A DNA stretch of 64,000 nucleotides from the NCBI GenBank assembly GCA_000320605.2, contig KB445813.1, positions 480,371 to 544,370 on the forward strand, written 5' to 3'. The position numbers were made by a program, and so were the translations under genes. The DNA comes from Gelatoporia subvermispora B (taxonomy: Eukaryota > Basidiomycota > Agaricomycetes > Polyporales > Gelatoporiaceae). Positions 49,501 through 60,762 of the stretch are shown here, piece by piece; positions within the stretch are counted from its first letter, which is position 1; every line of letters begins with the position of its first letter. The notes below the pieces were generated by a model. That model made no database searches. It saw only the letters and a program-made list of their open reading frames with translations, and had not been told where the DNA came from.

Positions 49501-52500
49501 ATGGAGCGCGCCCAGCTCGGGGATGATCGTGAATGAAGGACGGGCCAATAACGATTGCAGCAGTGCGGAGGTGGCACGATGATGGGAATACCCAGCCGTA
49601 GCGTAGATATCGGACAGAAGCGAGAGGCGCGTATGCAGAACGACCAAGCCACGGAATCGTTTGTTAGCTTCAGAAAATGTTTCGTCTAATATCAAGAAAT
49701 CAGTTGGTATTCTCTGCAAAGACAAAAGCGCGTACGGTTGACATGTACAAGGGGGAGCAGTTTTGATTGCTCCTGCAAGTTCTCCCAGAATTCAGAAGTG
49801 TCCTCGAGAATCTCGTGCACCAAATTCACGAGGAAGTCCAAGGTCTCGTTGGTCGCCGACTCGGCCATAGTCCTGATCACCTGCACTATCGAGTCGGACG
49901 CAACACTGTTGGCGAAGTCGTATGGGAGGCATGGGAGTGCCGTTAGCTTGCCAAAGAGTTTCAGAGCGTCCCCATCCGCAACAAAGTCGCGGCAGTGCGG
50001 TACGTGCTGGAAGAAACCTTCGAGGAACTACATCGAAGTGAGCTATTGACGCCACTGATAGTCACAGATTATCGCACCTTGCAGAACACATCGAGATAGG
50101 ATACGACTATGTTATCATGAGAGCGCGATGGCGAATCGTCACGATTGGCAGATGACGCATCTTCTCCGTGTGCTGCATCGATCGCGGGAGAAACTGGTCT
50201 TGTCTGCTGCGTCGGCTCAGTTTCGGCAGACTCCATGATGACATCCTCGTCTGCTGAGGCTCGTGGGGGCACAGAAGGGGTGGTTGTGAGCGTATACCAC
50301 TGCTTCTTGTCTTCCGACGGGACAAAAGAGTCGCCTAACTGCTCAATCTTCTTCATTGTAGCCTTGATCGAGGTAAATACCGATTCTTTTAGTGACGGGT
50401 GGTGACGAATCAACTCCTCCATTGAGGTCCCAACAAGAACAGCGTTCTCCTTGTCCTGAAGTATCCTCTGATGCTGTTCTGATGTGAAGATGGAGAAAAT
50501 ACTGGGGACGATATCAGGTCGCGCAGTGAGCTGTTCTTGTCCCTGTTGATTTAAACATAGCGCGCCGATGGCGTTCGGAATAGCTTGCACAACCTATAAA
50601 ACTACTTAGCTAGCGCAACAAGATTCTGTGACAAGCTCGGCTTACCTCGATGACGGGCTCAAGGCCGGACTCGATGAGTGCGTAGAAAACCTCGGGGAGG
50701 TTCTTCTCCTGGATAACAGGCAAACAGGTAGGCTCATTGTGAACGAAAGTCGCCATGGTGTTGATCGCTGGGCGTGCCATCAGTATCGCATGCGAGAATC
50801 GAAAGGCACAACCAACTGACCAAGTGCCAGGATAGTCGGCCCAAAGATTTCACGGTGTTCCATAATCTTCTTAACCGAGTTGAGGAGCGATGAATCCAGA
50901 AGACCACGCAGTCCCTCAGAAGTACCCGACGACTGCATCATTCGATGCATAGAGCGCATGAGATGCTTTAGGACTGCGGCCCTTGCGACAGACAGCTTGC
51001 CTATAATTGTATGAGCTGTCCATTCTCCTGCTAGCAATATCTGGTCAAGGGTAAACGGACCATAGGGGATGACAACCTCGATCGCCGGAAGCTCGCCGCT
51101 GCATTGCGACACATCCAAGTCCACCTCGTACTACGGGACTGTCAGATCGAGGAAGGTGCGCCGAACGAAATAGATGTACCTCAATCCTATCCACGAGAAC
51201 CTCTACACCACGCGCATTGCAGAACAGCTGGAACGCGTTCATGAAGCCGTACAGCACATTGTCGACGAGTTGCATCGTTTTCGAAACAACGTACAACCGA
51301 TTCGGCAACCTGTTCTCAATGATCTGGACTAACAGCGGAATCAGTCCCGCGCCCACAACCATGTTGCCCCCTGACGCATGCGTCGCGAGGAACGTGACGA
51401 AAGATAGCAGCGCTTCCGCGAAAGACTGCGGCAACGTCGACATTGGCTGAGCGACCTCGGCGACAGTCTTCCGCAAGAGAGCCATCAAGATTCCATGATT
51501 GACACCGGCATTGACCGCTGTCAGAATATCTTGCATCTTGGTTCGGTAGCGGGCTAGAGCATCCAGGGCATAGATTGCTGCAGTCTGCACCTGCACGTCC
51601 ACTCCGCGATCAAGCTGCAAAAGTTCTGCGATGTGTGTGATGAGGTCGGGCTCATATAGGAAGAGCGTGGATTGCGCGTGTGATTCTGAATGCGTGTGCC
51701 CGAAAATCGCTGTTGCGAGGAGGCGTGCAGTGACTAGTTTTTCACGCTCCTGTGCTTGCTGAGGTGTGACAACACGAGCTGCACGAATCCGGGTCAGAAG
51801 CTCGAACTTCTCGTTGTCGGGAACATCGTGGGCTTCGACGATGTCGGCAAGAATGTTCATAGGTTCCTTTGTAGCGACCGTCTCGCCGTCGAGGTGGATC
51901 ACAACGGCCCCTGAGGGCGTAGGGATGCCTGGACCGCTCGAGGGAGCACCCGGCTTGCGTGGAGATTGTGAAACAGGACCGAACACGTCGACCTCTGCCA
52001 CCTTGCCCTTCTCCTGCTCCTTCACAATAGTGGCGCCCGCAGCGTCTTTGCGGTAGAATGTGAAGTTAACCTCGCGTGCTTCGTTGGGAAGGGCATTGAC
52101 TTGCGTCTCGCCAGATTCACTGACGAGATCGATCAGGTTGATGTCATACTCGCGCAAGTTCGGCCATCTCTTCGCGAGGGAGATGAGTCGAGGCGTCGAG
52201 ATGTTGAGGGCGTGTGATACTGCCGCCTGTGCAGAATACTGCTGAGCCGGGCGTAGCAGTAGCGTTAGCGCGAGAATTAGAACATCGATATCCGACGTCA
52301 ACATCAAGCTGCTGAGCCGCTGCAAACATGGTCAGTATCGGGCGTACAGCGGAGACACTGGCGACGCACGTCGTATGAGTTGTACGTCTTCCTGTTCGTC
52401 GAGTTCTCCAGCAGAAGACGCTCGAATCGAAGTATCTCGCAGACTGTCTTCTTTGTGAGTGGTGTGAAGACATTGACTTGCAGCTTGTCAACGTCGTAAT

Positions 52501-52762
52501 CGCGTATGACTTCTTCGAGGATCGCGTCAAACTTGTTCAGGACCTTGATCCATGCGTTCAGGTCGGATCGCGGCCATTTCCAGGTGTCAATCTGGCTAAG
52601 CACTTCGTGCAGGTCCTCGTTCGGAGTCTCGAGAAGCTTGTTGATGAGTTCGGCGACCTGTGGTAGCTGCAATCGCGGAAACGGTCATGCGCCGCGCGTA
52701 ACAGGAGCGGGAAAAAGACACACAGGAGCGAGAGCCTTCTTGGATTTGTGAAGGATCTTCAT
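40548..52762 (-). CDS. TOM1: Giant HECT E3 ubiquitin ligase, TOM1/HUWE1 family
   Basis: This 12.2 kb gene encodes a TOM1/HUWE1-type E3 of about 3,600-3,700 aa that moves ubiquitin from E2 to substrates in the nucleus and cytosol. ATG 52762 gives [13 protein letters not shown], and a 57-nt intron joins it to [20 protein letters not shown] and [20 protein letters not shown], a conserved family N-terminus. The armadillo-like DUF908/DUF913 region spans about 52-49 kb. A UBA domain, [20 protein letters not shown], lies near 48.2-48.3 kb, next to an Ala/Pro/Glu repeat. A strongly acidic segment is at 45.36-45.67 kb. Ubiquitin-binding (UBM-like) motifs [17 protein letters not shown] and [17 protein letters not shown] are at about 43.75-43.95 kb. 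The HECT N-lobe (about 41.3-41.9 kb) has [20 protein letters not shown] and [20 protein letters not shown]. The C-lobe carries the active site, [19 protein letters not shown], and the protein ends EGGEGFGFA at 40548. The many short introns make exact length uncertain. Confidence 0.95.
48018..48114. repeat. In-frame hexanucleotide microsatellite in the HECT ligase gene
   Basis: GGTGCA/GGTTCA-type 6-bp units repeat about 15 times on the plus strand. On the coding strand they give alternating Ala-Pro and Glu-Pro residues ([17 protein letters not shown]) in a linker just after the UBA domain. The unit length preserves frame, so copy-number changes would alter only linker length. Confidence 0.85.
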
Positions 52763-53010
52763 CTTCCACGACGACAAAGTCGAGGAGTAAGACTTTTAGC
52801 TGTGTTCCCCCGTTGCCTTTGAACTGCAAGGATGGTGAGAGGATGCTGGAATGGAGCCGGTGGCGGACCGTGTCAGTGCTTACGCGGACAAGCACTAGTC
52901 GGCGCTTTCGAGGGCCAAGGGCGTGTTATGACGAATTTCCCACAACTACAACTCGTCAATAATCCCGCCTTTCCCACGCTATCAACGCGTCGCGTCGCGC
53001 TCCGACAACG
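52763..53010. promoter_or_regulatory. Shared 248-bp bidirectional promoter region (HECT ligase / SUB1)
   Basis: The two start codons point away from each other with only 248 bp between them, so both promoters must sit here or overlap the 5' leaders. I see no clear TATA box. Confidence 0.6.
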
Positions 53011-53705
53011 ATGGGCAAACGCAAAATCGTAGCAGCCTCCGACAGCGATGGCGACGATGACTACCCTCAGACACGTCCTTCGTCTTCAAAGTTGGCCAAG
53101 AACACCCGCACCACAAAATCTCGTCAGGTGTGAACCTCGGCTTGTCGGCAGATTCGCGTGCAGCCCGCACTTATGCGTGCCTTTGCGTGCACAGAGCACC
53201 AGGGCCCAAATTAACGACGTTGAGGATGACGGACACAGTTCTGAAGACGTAGAACTCTCGAAGAAGCAGAAAAGTGCAGTTGTGAGTCGCGCTCAGTCGC
53301 CGCGTCTGAGGATTCCCACTAATGACATACATGTCAGTCTGACGACGAGTCCGGCGACGTCGCCGTCAAGGTCAATGAGGTTGGCGAAAAGTACATCGAT
53401 CTGGGCAAGAAACGTCGCGCAACCGTCAGGTCATTCAAGGGTACATGTGCTCTCTGAATGTAGTTGTAGGATTGTTGGCTCACGCGTGGCCCCTCTCCTA
53501 TCAGGCACCGTCTTCCTTGACATTCGCGAATACTACGGCGACGAAAGTGATCCAAAGCCCGGCAAAAAGGGCATCACCCTCACCAAGGAGCAGGCACGTC
53601 TATATATTTTACTCCATCCCATCGCCTTCTCATGTTCTACCACAGTGGGAAGTGATGAAGAAAGGTGCCGACACAATTGACGTGCTGTTCGCAAAGATGA
53701 AGTAG
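53011..53705 (+). CDS. SUB1: Transcriptional coactivator PC4/Sub1
   Basis: Sub1/PC4 binds single-stranded and melted DNA and helps RNA polymerase II transcription and DNA repair. I resolve five exons: 53011-53127, 53195-53281, 53338-53440, 53505-53593 and 53646-53705. They sum to 456 nt and 151 aa in one frame. The N-terminus is basic then acidic and Ser-rich (MGKRKIVAASDSDGDDDYPQ; INDVEDDGHSSEDVELSKKQ). The ssDNA-binding domain has EKYIDLGKKRRATVRSFKGT, FLDIREYYGDESDPKPGKKG and ITLTKEQWEVMKKGADTIDV, ending LFAKMK. Residues known to contact DNA in PC4 (the KKRRATVR strand and the conserved Trp) are present. The last intron (53594-53645) needs a GC donor. The call is strong. Confidence 0.95.
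53594..53645 (+). other. GC-AG intron in SUB1
   Basis: This 52-nt intron begins GCACGT and ends CACAG. It is the only join that gives the conserved KEQ|WEVMKK of the PC4 domain. A GT four bases further in would shift the frame to a short unrelated tail ending after about 14 residues. Confidence 0.7.
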
Positions 53706-53847
53706 CCGTGAACACGAACGGATATCATCTAATACCTTTTCTGTACATTCAATATGCTATGTCTGTATTATAGTCGTGCAAGATCTTTAGGTGGTGACCT
53801 GCCAGTAAACCAGTCCGAACATGTCGTTGTTACACACAATGGATGCT

Positions 53848-56428
53848 CTAAGCCAGACCTGCAGCGGCCTTGTGTGCACCCTCTAACCCCCCCATGGCAA
53901 CTAGACCCCACACCCATGCCTTCATCTGCACCATACTAGCGGTCCAATCCATCCAGAATTCAGCTAATCTGATCGACTTGTCCATCTTTTGATATTGCCT
54001 GCAACAGTCCATCGTCAGATAGACAGACTGGCTCAAAATACACGAGCGAACGTACCACCATCCCGAGAAGTAGCTGCACAGAAGGCTCATGGACATCAAG
54101 CCCTTCTCGCGTAACGCTGCGAAGAGACGTTCCCTCTCATCTTCCCAGACTGCTCTGGAGCAGTATTTCGCCGTGATGAGAAATACTCGAACCTGTACCG
54201 GGGTGGCGATCGTTAGGATCGACATGCTATCGGTGAAATTGTTTACGTACGCTCGAATGGGTCGTCATCAAAGCATGATCCAGACTCCTGAAAGAGGATC
54301 TCATGAGCGCAAGTTACCATGGCGCATTGCCGGAACGCACCTCGTAAGATCATTGAGTTTCAGAACCATGAGTACTCTCCGTGGAACTCTCCTCAGAACA
54401 TCAAAAACTGAAAGAAGCAGTCCTTCTCGCTGAACAACAGCAGTACGAATAGCTTCAAGTTCTGCCTCGGTCTGCGAGGAGATCTCAATCAAGCTAGTAG
54501 CTCGTGCTCCACCCGATAGGTTATCAGGATCATCCCATGACCCTTCCAACGCAGCACGACCTAAGGATCCGAGGACATTCCAAACGCATTCTACAGAAGA
54601 GAGAGGTGATGAGTACGTACCAGTTATCGCAGCTTCAAAGACAGGATACTACAAAGCACGGGTATTATAACCTGGGTCATTGGACGATAGAATCACAACT
54701 TACAAGGTCATCATCAATGTTACCCACTAGCTTCGCGTACTTCCGCCGCTCTGCCTGCGTTGCCGGAGTGGCTGGCAAGATGAGGGAAAGCCAAAGCTTG
54801 CTATAATTGACCCGTAACTCCGTGTCGAGATCGAAGTATAGCCCGTGGTCCAGCAGGACGATCTCAAAGTTATATGGTGACTCAGACTCTGGTGGCGCTG
54901 GACGAATGAGTAGATTTCCTGCAACAAAGGTCAAAAGAGACATGAGGTTGTACGCAAAGGAAGCAACATACCTGGATGCGGATCCTACGACGTCTAAGCA
55001 TAACAGTATACGCATGATAGAGGTCTGTGACATACTGCATGGAACCAGCCATTGAGATGCACCATACGGGAGAAGATCCTCGCCAACTCGATCGCAACCT
55101 TATTTCTGTCAATGTTGTGTTCCGCGAGGTAAGGCAGGTCGTCCACGCGGCCGCCCTGGATATACTCCATGACGAGAATGCGCTTCCTCGCTAGCCGGAC
55201 CTGCGCTGCATGCCTCGTGAGACATGTGTAGTCATGTTTCCAGAGGCGACTCACGAATGTACATTGATGTCCTGACATTGGCAAAGTCCTCTTCCGCTCG
55301 CTGAGCATTGTTCCTCTCGTGCACGAAGTCCATCTCTTTTGGCAGGTTCTCCCGCATTTCCTCCCCCAACCAGGTGAATTCGAACTCCGGGAACCAGTGC
55401 TTGATCCAGCCTGCGCGCAACCGTAGGCTGAACGCCCTCGGATGAACTGCAGCGAAGTGAACTAACCTAGTGACACTTCCACCATCTCCATATCTATGTC
55501 ACAGAACTCTTGAAGGTGGGGATGTTGTATCTAGCATATATGAGTTATGTGTCCAAGCATACCAGAGAATTCTGCCTCACCTTCACCGCCACCACCTCTC
55601 CTGTGCCCTTCAGACGACCCTTATGCACCTGCGCCAGACTCGCGACACCGAGCGGCTGTGGATCAAACTCCTCGAAAATCTCCGAGATGGATTTACCCAT
55701 ATCAGTCAAGAACAGCTGCTCGATGTCCTCATACGGCGTCGGGTCGCACTGATCCTGGAGGGGACGCATCGTGCTTGTCCATTCCTTCGGAAGCACCACA
55801 CTGCGGCCTTGTTACGATATGTGCGTTTGCGCCGCGGGCGAATGAACACTGGAACTTACAGTGAGGCTATATGCTGCCCAAGCTTGATGAAAATCCCTGG
55901 GAATGCATCAGGACGAGTATTCTCAAGCTCATGGAAATGGCACCTCACCTCCGTTTGCCAATAGTTCCTTCAGCACCCGCTCCGCACTGCGCTTGTGACA
56001 CTCCGAGTACGCTTTCTGCAGCGCTTCATCGGTTTCAAATGTTTTTGCAAATGTGACCTTGTAGTCGATTGCTCCCAGAATGGCAGCCTCTACGCAACGT
56101 CGAGTAGATCAGATGCATACACTGAGGGTCGACATCGAAGAAACGCACTGGCAACCCTTGAGCATCTCATGGCTGCAAGCGTGACATGACGAAATGGTTG
56201 ATTATATTCGTACGCCAAGTAACATGTTCCGGATAGTGCCAGGAGTGTCGCAGGGTAGACAACCCATCTTCTTGAGCTCTCCGCAGTATTTGAGCTATCC
56301 CCCGCATTCGTTGATCGAGTTCGTCTAGAAGCAGTGTGGGGGTTGCGGGGGGACAGTCGTTTCAGGCTCCTATGGACATGCAGCTGGTGTGGTCTATGCG
56401 GCAGGCTTCCCCGGAGTATCGAGTACAT
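53848..56428 (-). CDS. Mitochondrial ABC1/ADCK atypical kinase (ADCK1/Mcp2-like)
   Basis: An ABC1-family (UbiB/ADCK) protein, probably in the mitochondrial inner membrane or intermembrane space. ATG 56428 opens MYSILRGSLPHRPHQLHVHR and SLKRLSPR, an Arg-rich, acid-free presequence. A hydrophobic segment, WVVYPATLLALSGTCYLAYE, follows. The ABC1 hallmark KxGQ appears in GIFIKLGQHIASL (about 55860-55890). Next come EFDPQPLGVASLAQVHKGRL with GEVVAVK, and ENLPKEMDFVHERNNAQRAE with the conserved ExDF...N motif. The catalytic and metal sites are WFHADPHPGNLLIRP and IVLLDHGLYFDLD; DHG replaces the DFG of ordinary kinases, as is typical. The C-terminal domain ends HKAAAGLA at 53848. Yeast and human relatives affect lipid and cardiolipin or coenzyme Q homeostasis; which applies here is not shown. 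About eight exons. Confidence 0.88.
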
Positions 56429-56695
56429 TTTGAGTGCATCACCGCGGCGTGTAAGCAGACCCGCGTTCGTGGATGCTCGAGACAAGCGCGGCGCACCATC
56501 GTCATCGGCCCCGCCAAAATCTGGCGGTCACGTTATCGTTCCTGGGTGGCTGCAACTGAGGTCCACTCGAGAATATATAGCCATACAATGTGATGAATAA
56601 TTCCGTATAAATGTACAGAGGCAATGCGCTACATGATCATGCTCAAGACAGTGTGATATCATGCGGTATGAATGAATCCTGGGAATAATGCGTGT
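56429..56695. other. Spacer and putative promoter of the ABC1 kinase gene
   Basis: A gap of 267 bp lies between the TBC-protein stop and the ABC1-kinase start, both on the minus strand. The open frames at 56334-56600 on the plus strand carry no motif. Confidence 0.5.
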
Positions 56696-59122
56696 TCAGC
56701 TCGCCGTGCTCCCCGTGCTGCTAACCCTCCTGCTCATTCTAGTTGATAGTCTGTGCGATGACATTGCGTCTTCGCTTTGGTGCATCGCTTCCGCGTATCT
56801 ACCGTACATGTTAGCAAAGCATTAATGCGATTCGGAGCAAGACTTACAGAAGTTTGTATCGGACCAACTCATTCTCTAGTTCTTCGTGCCGTAGTCGAGC
56901 ATTTACCAGCTCATTCTGTCCAAAACGATCTTCAATGACCCTGCTGTTGTCTGTAGTATATCACGCCTACCAAAAGTTCGCAGTGATCAGTGTTCAGTTG
57001 AGTAAGACTAGACTCCAGCGTCTTCCTGAATCGAGCATTAGGTGATACGTAGAGGGAGGTGATGAGACGTACACTTGTGCAGACAGATTCCTATTACTGT
57101 TCCTGAGCGCGTCCATTTCCATCGCATGCGCATCTCTGGTCTTAACGAACTCCTCGTACTCGCGTGCATATAAGTCCAGCATGAATGGGGTAATCCTAAG
57201 AGAGACGGCGTCTTGGACGAATTGATCGACGTCGTACTTTGCACCGCCTGGGTCTTCTCCCTCTTTAGGTGTATTTCCGGCCTTGGAAGACATGAGACAT
57301 ATGACTCCACAGCGCTATCTATGTTCACGTACTCGGTATACCTCGAAAACGCGAGTATTGAGGAATGCCAGCAACTCGTCAAACTTCATGGTGAGGAGCG
57401 TGGTTTCGTTCTTGAGAAGTAGCACTAGACTGAAAGCAAACATTGCCTCAATTCCACTAGCCAGGCAGTTGTCATAGATTCTGAATACGATATCAGTCGG
57501 GAACCTGAGACGTGGGTTAGTAACAGCCCTTGGATGACAACGGCATGGGCGCCACCGTACCGATAGCTGAACATAGTCAGGAACCATTGCGAACAATACA
57601 TGTCGGGTTTGACGCCCTGTCGTAGAAAATGCACGTGCAGAACTGGTGCCAGCTCCTCCGTCAAACGCTCAAACTAGATAGCGTCGGTTCAGACGGGTGC
57701 GCTGCAGAGATTGAAGTAGAACATACTTGGAACTACAAGACAACTTGTGTTAGAAAATGTCATTCATGAAGTAGGGTCGTACTTACTAGTCGTAGCTGCA
57801 ATTTCGGCATGTCGGGGAGGAAATGGCCTCGCAAGTCGTACGAATACATGAGCCTAACAAGTAGACAGAACGCCTCTTCATCTGGCATCTGCGAACATTG
57901 AGCAAGGACTACACCACAACGATGAAGACACGTACATTCAGCAGTAGAATCGCTGCGACAAAAGGCAGACCCTGGCAGTATCCGACTTGAGTGTCATACC
58001 TTGCTAAATCAATGAACTTGCAAACAGTGCATATGTGAATCCACTCACAGAGAGTATGCCTTCAATACATTGAACAGGTTCTCCTGTCCAATACCGTCCC
58101 CATCAGTAAAGAAGGTGTGCTGTGGAAAAGTCCTACGGTATGATTAGTCAAAGCTCATTGAAAACTATTGACAGCATAATCCGTACCTTCCAAGGTCCCG
58201 AGTTATAGCCTTTTCATGAGGACTTGCCTCCTTGAGCAGTCTTAGGTATGTGCTTTCTAGCTCTGGATCCTTTGATGCGGACCTGATGGGTGAATCCTGG
58301 TTAATGTCGCTGACACATATCACGGGTAGGTAGTCGCACTACATTAGTTGCCATATCATCCCACGCAATGTCTTGGGTATTCCTCTCTCAATTGCCTTCG
58401 CCAGCTCATCCGGGTGGTCGGACGCGAACTTCTGATAGTCTGGGTGCGTAGCGCAGTCACCACGGCCGTTCGGATGTACGAACCTCCTGGCATACCTGAT
58501 ACAACACCGCCCCAAAAGTCTGACATTCTGATGGTAAATACACCGCATACATCAAGTGATTATGCACAGACGCACCCCAATCAACATCCTGCTCCGGGGT
58601 CTCCTCGGTCGCATCCAGATCGTGGTGTAGACGATTGAACTCCTCCTGCAACTTCTGGCTTCCTGCGCTCAGTCGCTGAGAAGCCCCTCCATCCAATTCT
58701 TGGGCCTTCTGGGTATCCAGCCGCGATAGAAGGAGCGGTGCACTGGTTGCCGAGTGGATCGTGGAAGTGGAAGTCGTCTTTTTGTGTCGAGATCCATGTA
58801 GAGTTACAGTATCAATATCTGGCGAGTGCAGCGTGATGGAGTCCTGGTGGTCATCCAAGGTCAAGTTGGAAGCGCTGAGCTCGAGATCGTCCACAGCGGA
58901 GGCCAAGCTCCCTCGCGCGCTGAGAGGGACCGTCGAGAAGCGAGCGCTGTCGTCCGTAACGTCCGATGCAGCAACCGACTCTCTAATGGGAAAACGGGCA
59001 TCAGGGTCGGCCGGCGACAGGAGTGAGTCGAGTGTGGGCGAGGTTGTGATGTCCTTGGCCGCCGATGCTCTCGTTGCTGTCCGCACCCGGCGGTCGTGCT
59101 GAGCGCTTTGCCGAGTCGACAT
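56696..59122 (-). CDS. TBC-domain Rab GTPase-activating protein (Gyp5/EVI5-like)
   Basis: A RabGAP acting in vesicle traffic. ATG 59122 opens MSTRQSAQHDRRVRTATRAS. The first exon is Ser/Thr/Asp-rich and disordered to about 58560. The TBC domain starts with KAIERGIPKTLRGMIWQLM (about 58342-58400). The arginine finger lies in EKAITRDLGR|TFPQHTFF (IxxDxxR) and the glutamine finger in YDTQVGYCQGLPFVAAILLL (about 57960-57995). Further TBC helices are LLVRLMYSYDLRGHFLPDMP, GVKPDMYCSQWFLTMFSYRF and FAFSLVLLLKNETTLLTMKF. A coiled-coil tail follows: AREYEEFVKTRDAHAMEMDA, LESSLTQLNTDHCELL, then after a 55-nt intron NELVNARLRHEELENELVRY, and SEDAMSSHRLSTRMSRRVSS at the end. Catalytic residues are intact. 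Gyp5/Gyl1 and EVI5 share this TBC plus coiled-coil plan. About a dozen short introns; the exact Rab target is unknown. Confidence 0.9.
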
Positions 59123-60762
59123 TGTTGGATCCCGGGGGTGGGGATGTCAGGTCAGAGGTATGCTCTAAAGTAAAGTGACCGTGCAGGATGATATTGCAAT
59201 TTGGAGACGACTGCATGCATCGTCCTGCCTGCGGTTGTAAACGGCGCCGCCACACGGAGTGGTGCAAGCGTCAACAGTGTTCGGCGGAAGCGAATTCGCC
59301 CTTGCTCCGACCACCACCTCCGTCCAATATCATTTCTGTGCCTGTCGCCGTGAATAGTGTGCCCACTCTTGCCCGTGATCCCTTGACGGATGTTCTGATT
59401 CATGATATGAAGTTTTGTATGTGGTCCGAGCCCTGGATCCAGACATACGCACCAACTCAGTTCTCACTGGACGGAACTTACGAACACCGGGCTGCTAGTA
59501 GTTTTCTCTGGCGGCGGTGTTTATGTGGACTCATCTGAACCGTGAATATTGGACAGTCAAACGCCACTCGAGATTTGTTCGTTCGACAATTTCCTGCCTC
59601 GAGTTGACAGGACGGAGGACATGCAACATTCATGCTGCAAGACCTTGAAGCGGAATCTTGACCCGGGTCCATCATTGTTTGTTGCATTACCCCTGACACA
59701 GAGAGGCAAGGTGAGTAACTACGAGCTGGCTGTTCGTTTACAGCTATCACTGATGCATTCCGTCGCCGTCGACGCCAACCAAGGATGGTGATTAATGCTA
59801 GTGGGCAGACTATACATTGGGTATCATGGACCGGTCACTCCAATATTGATATTTATTGCGGCGGCTGAAGCCATTTCCTGATTGCTGCCTGTTCGCACCC
59901 ACGTTGACACCATTCAGTGCGTGCCAAACATCAATGTCTTAAGGACGTTTTGTATCGATGCGCTCGCTGCCAATCCTGAGTTTTCCCCATGGACCTCGCA
60001 GTCTTGACTTATTATCTACCAACATACCGACCCGCGACGAGACACTCTTCAGTGCAGGTACACCTCAAGTGATTACACAAGATGCTACAACTACAGCGTG
60101 TCTTGCCGTTTCCACGGATCCAGGGCGTAGGTCAAATGCAGTCTGCGGCATGTTCACCACCTGATGTGAGTATGTATAAGCTTCTAATTTTACTGTTCAA
60201 GCTGATACTGTCGCCACTGTTATCATGGTTCAGTGCGCCCAGAAGCAAGGCCCGGCATCTTGCAATATTGCGTTTCACGTTAGGCGTAAAGAATTGCTAT
60301 CTCTTGCGTGCTCCTTCGTCTTGTTATTGCCAACCCTTGCTATTGCTTCGAGGAGCAAGCCCCCCTCAACTCAGGAGTCAATCTAGTATCTTCCCGCTTA
60401 CAACCATGTCTGGTAAGTTTCCGCCACTTGTCGCTCAGTGTGAATGACCTCGACTCCTCACGCGTCTTTAATAGCATTCTTGGCTTATCTAGCTTCGAAA
60501 CGCCCCGAAGATACCTCTTTCCATTACTGCTGGAACCGGCAGCTTGTGGAGGGCTGATGGCATGCTGCATGGGCGCGTGCCTCTATATCGAGACGCGTCT
60601 CACGTGACCGTGTCTGGCCAATCACAAAGCGCCCCTTATCAAGGTTGTGCCTGTGCGGGGGCTCCGTGTGCGGCAGTGTGCCAAGTATACACGGCTCGCA
60701 GCACCTTATATCGCTCGCGGACGACGTGCTCCGCATTCTCAGCCTATCTGCCTCCCTTCGTC
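59123..60762. other. Divergent intergenic region of about 1.6 kb
   Basis: The region lies between the TBC-protein start and the bleomycin-hydrolase start. Open frames of 60-121 codons show no domain. Two promoters are expected here, and nothing else is supported. Confidence 0.5.

Noticed and set aside
56994..57050. A 20-30-nt intron in the TBC gene tail (GTAGGC...CAACAG)
   Set aside because: It is too short to splice and out of frame. A 55-nt intron with the same donor and a later acceptor restores the conserved coiled-coil frame.
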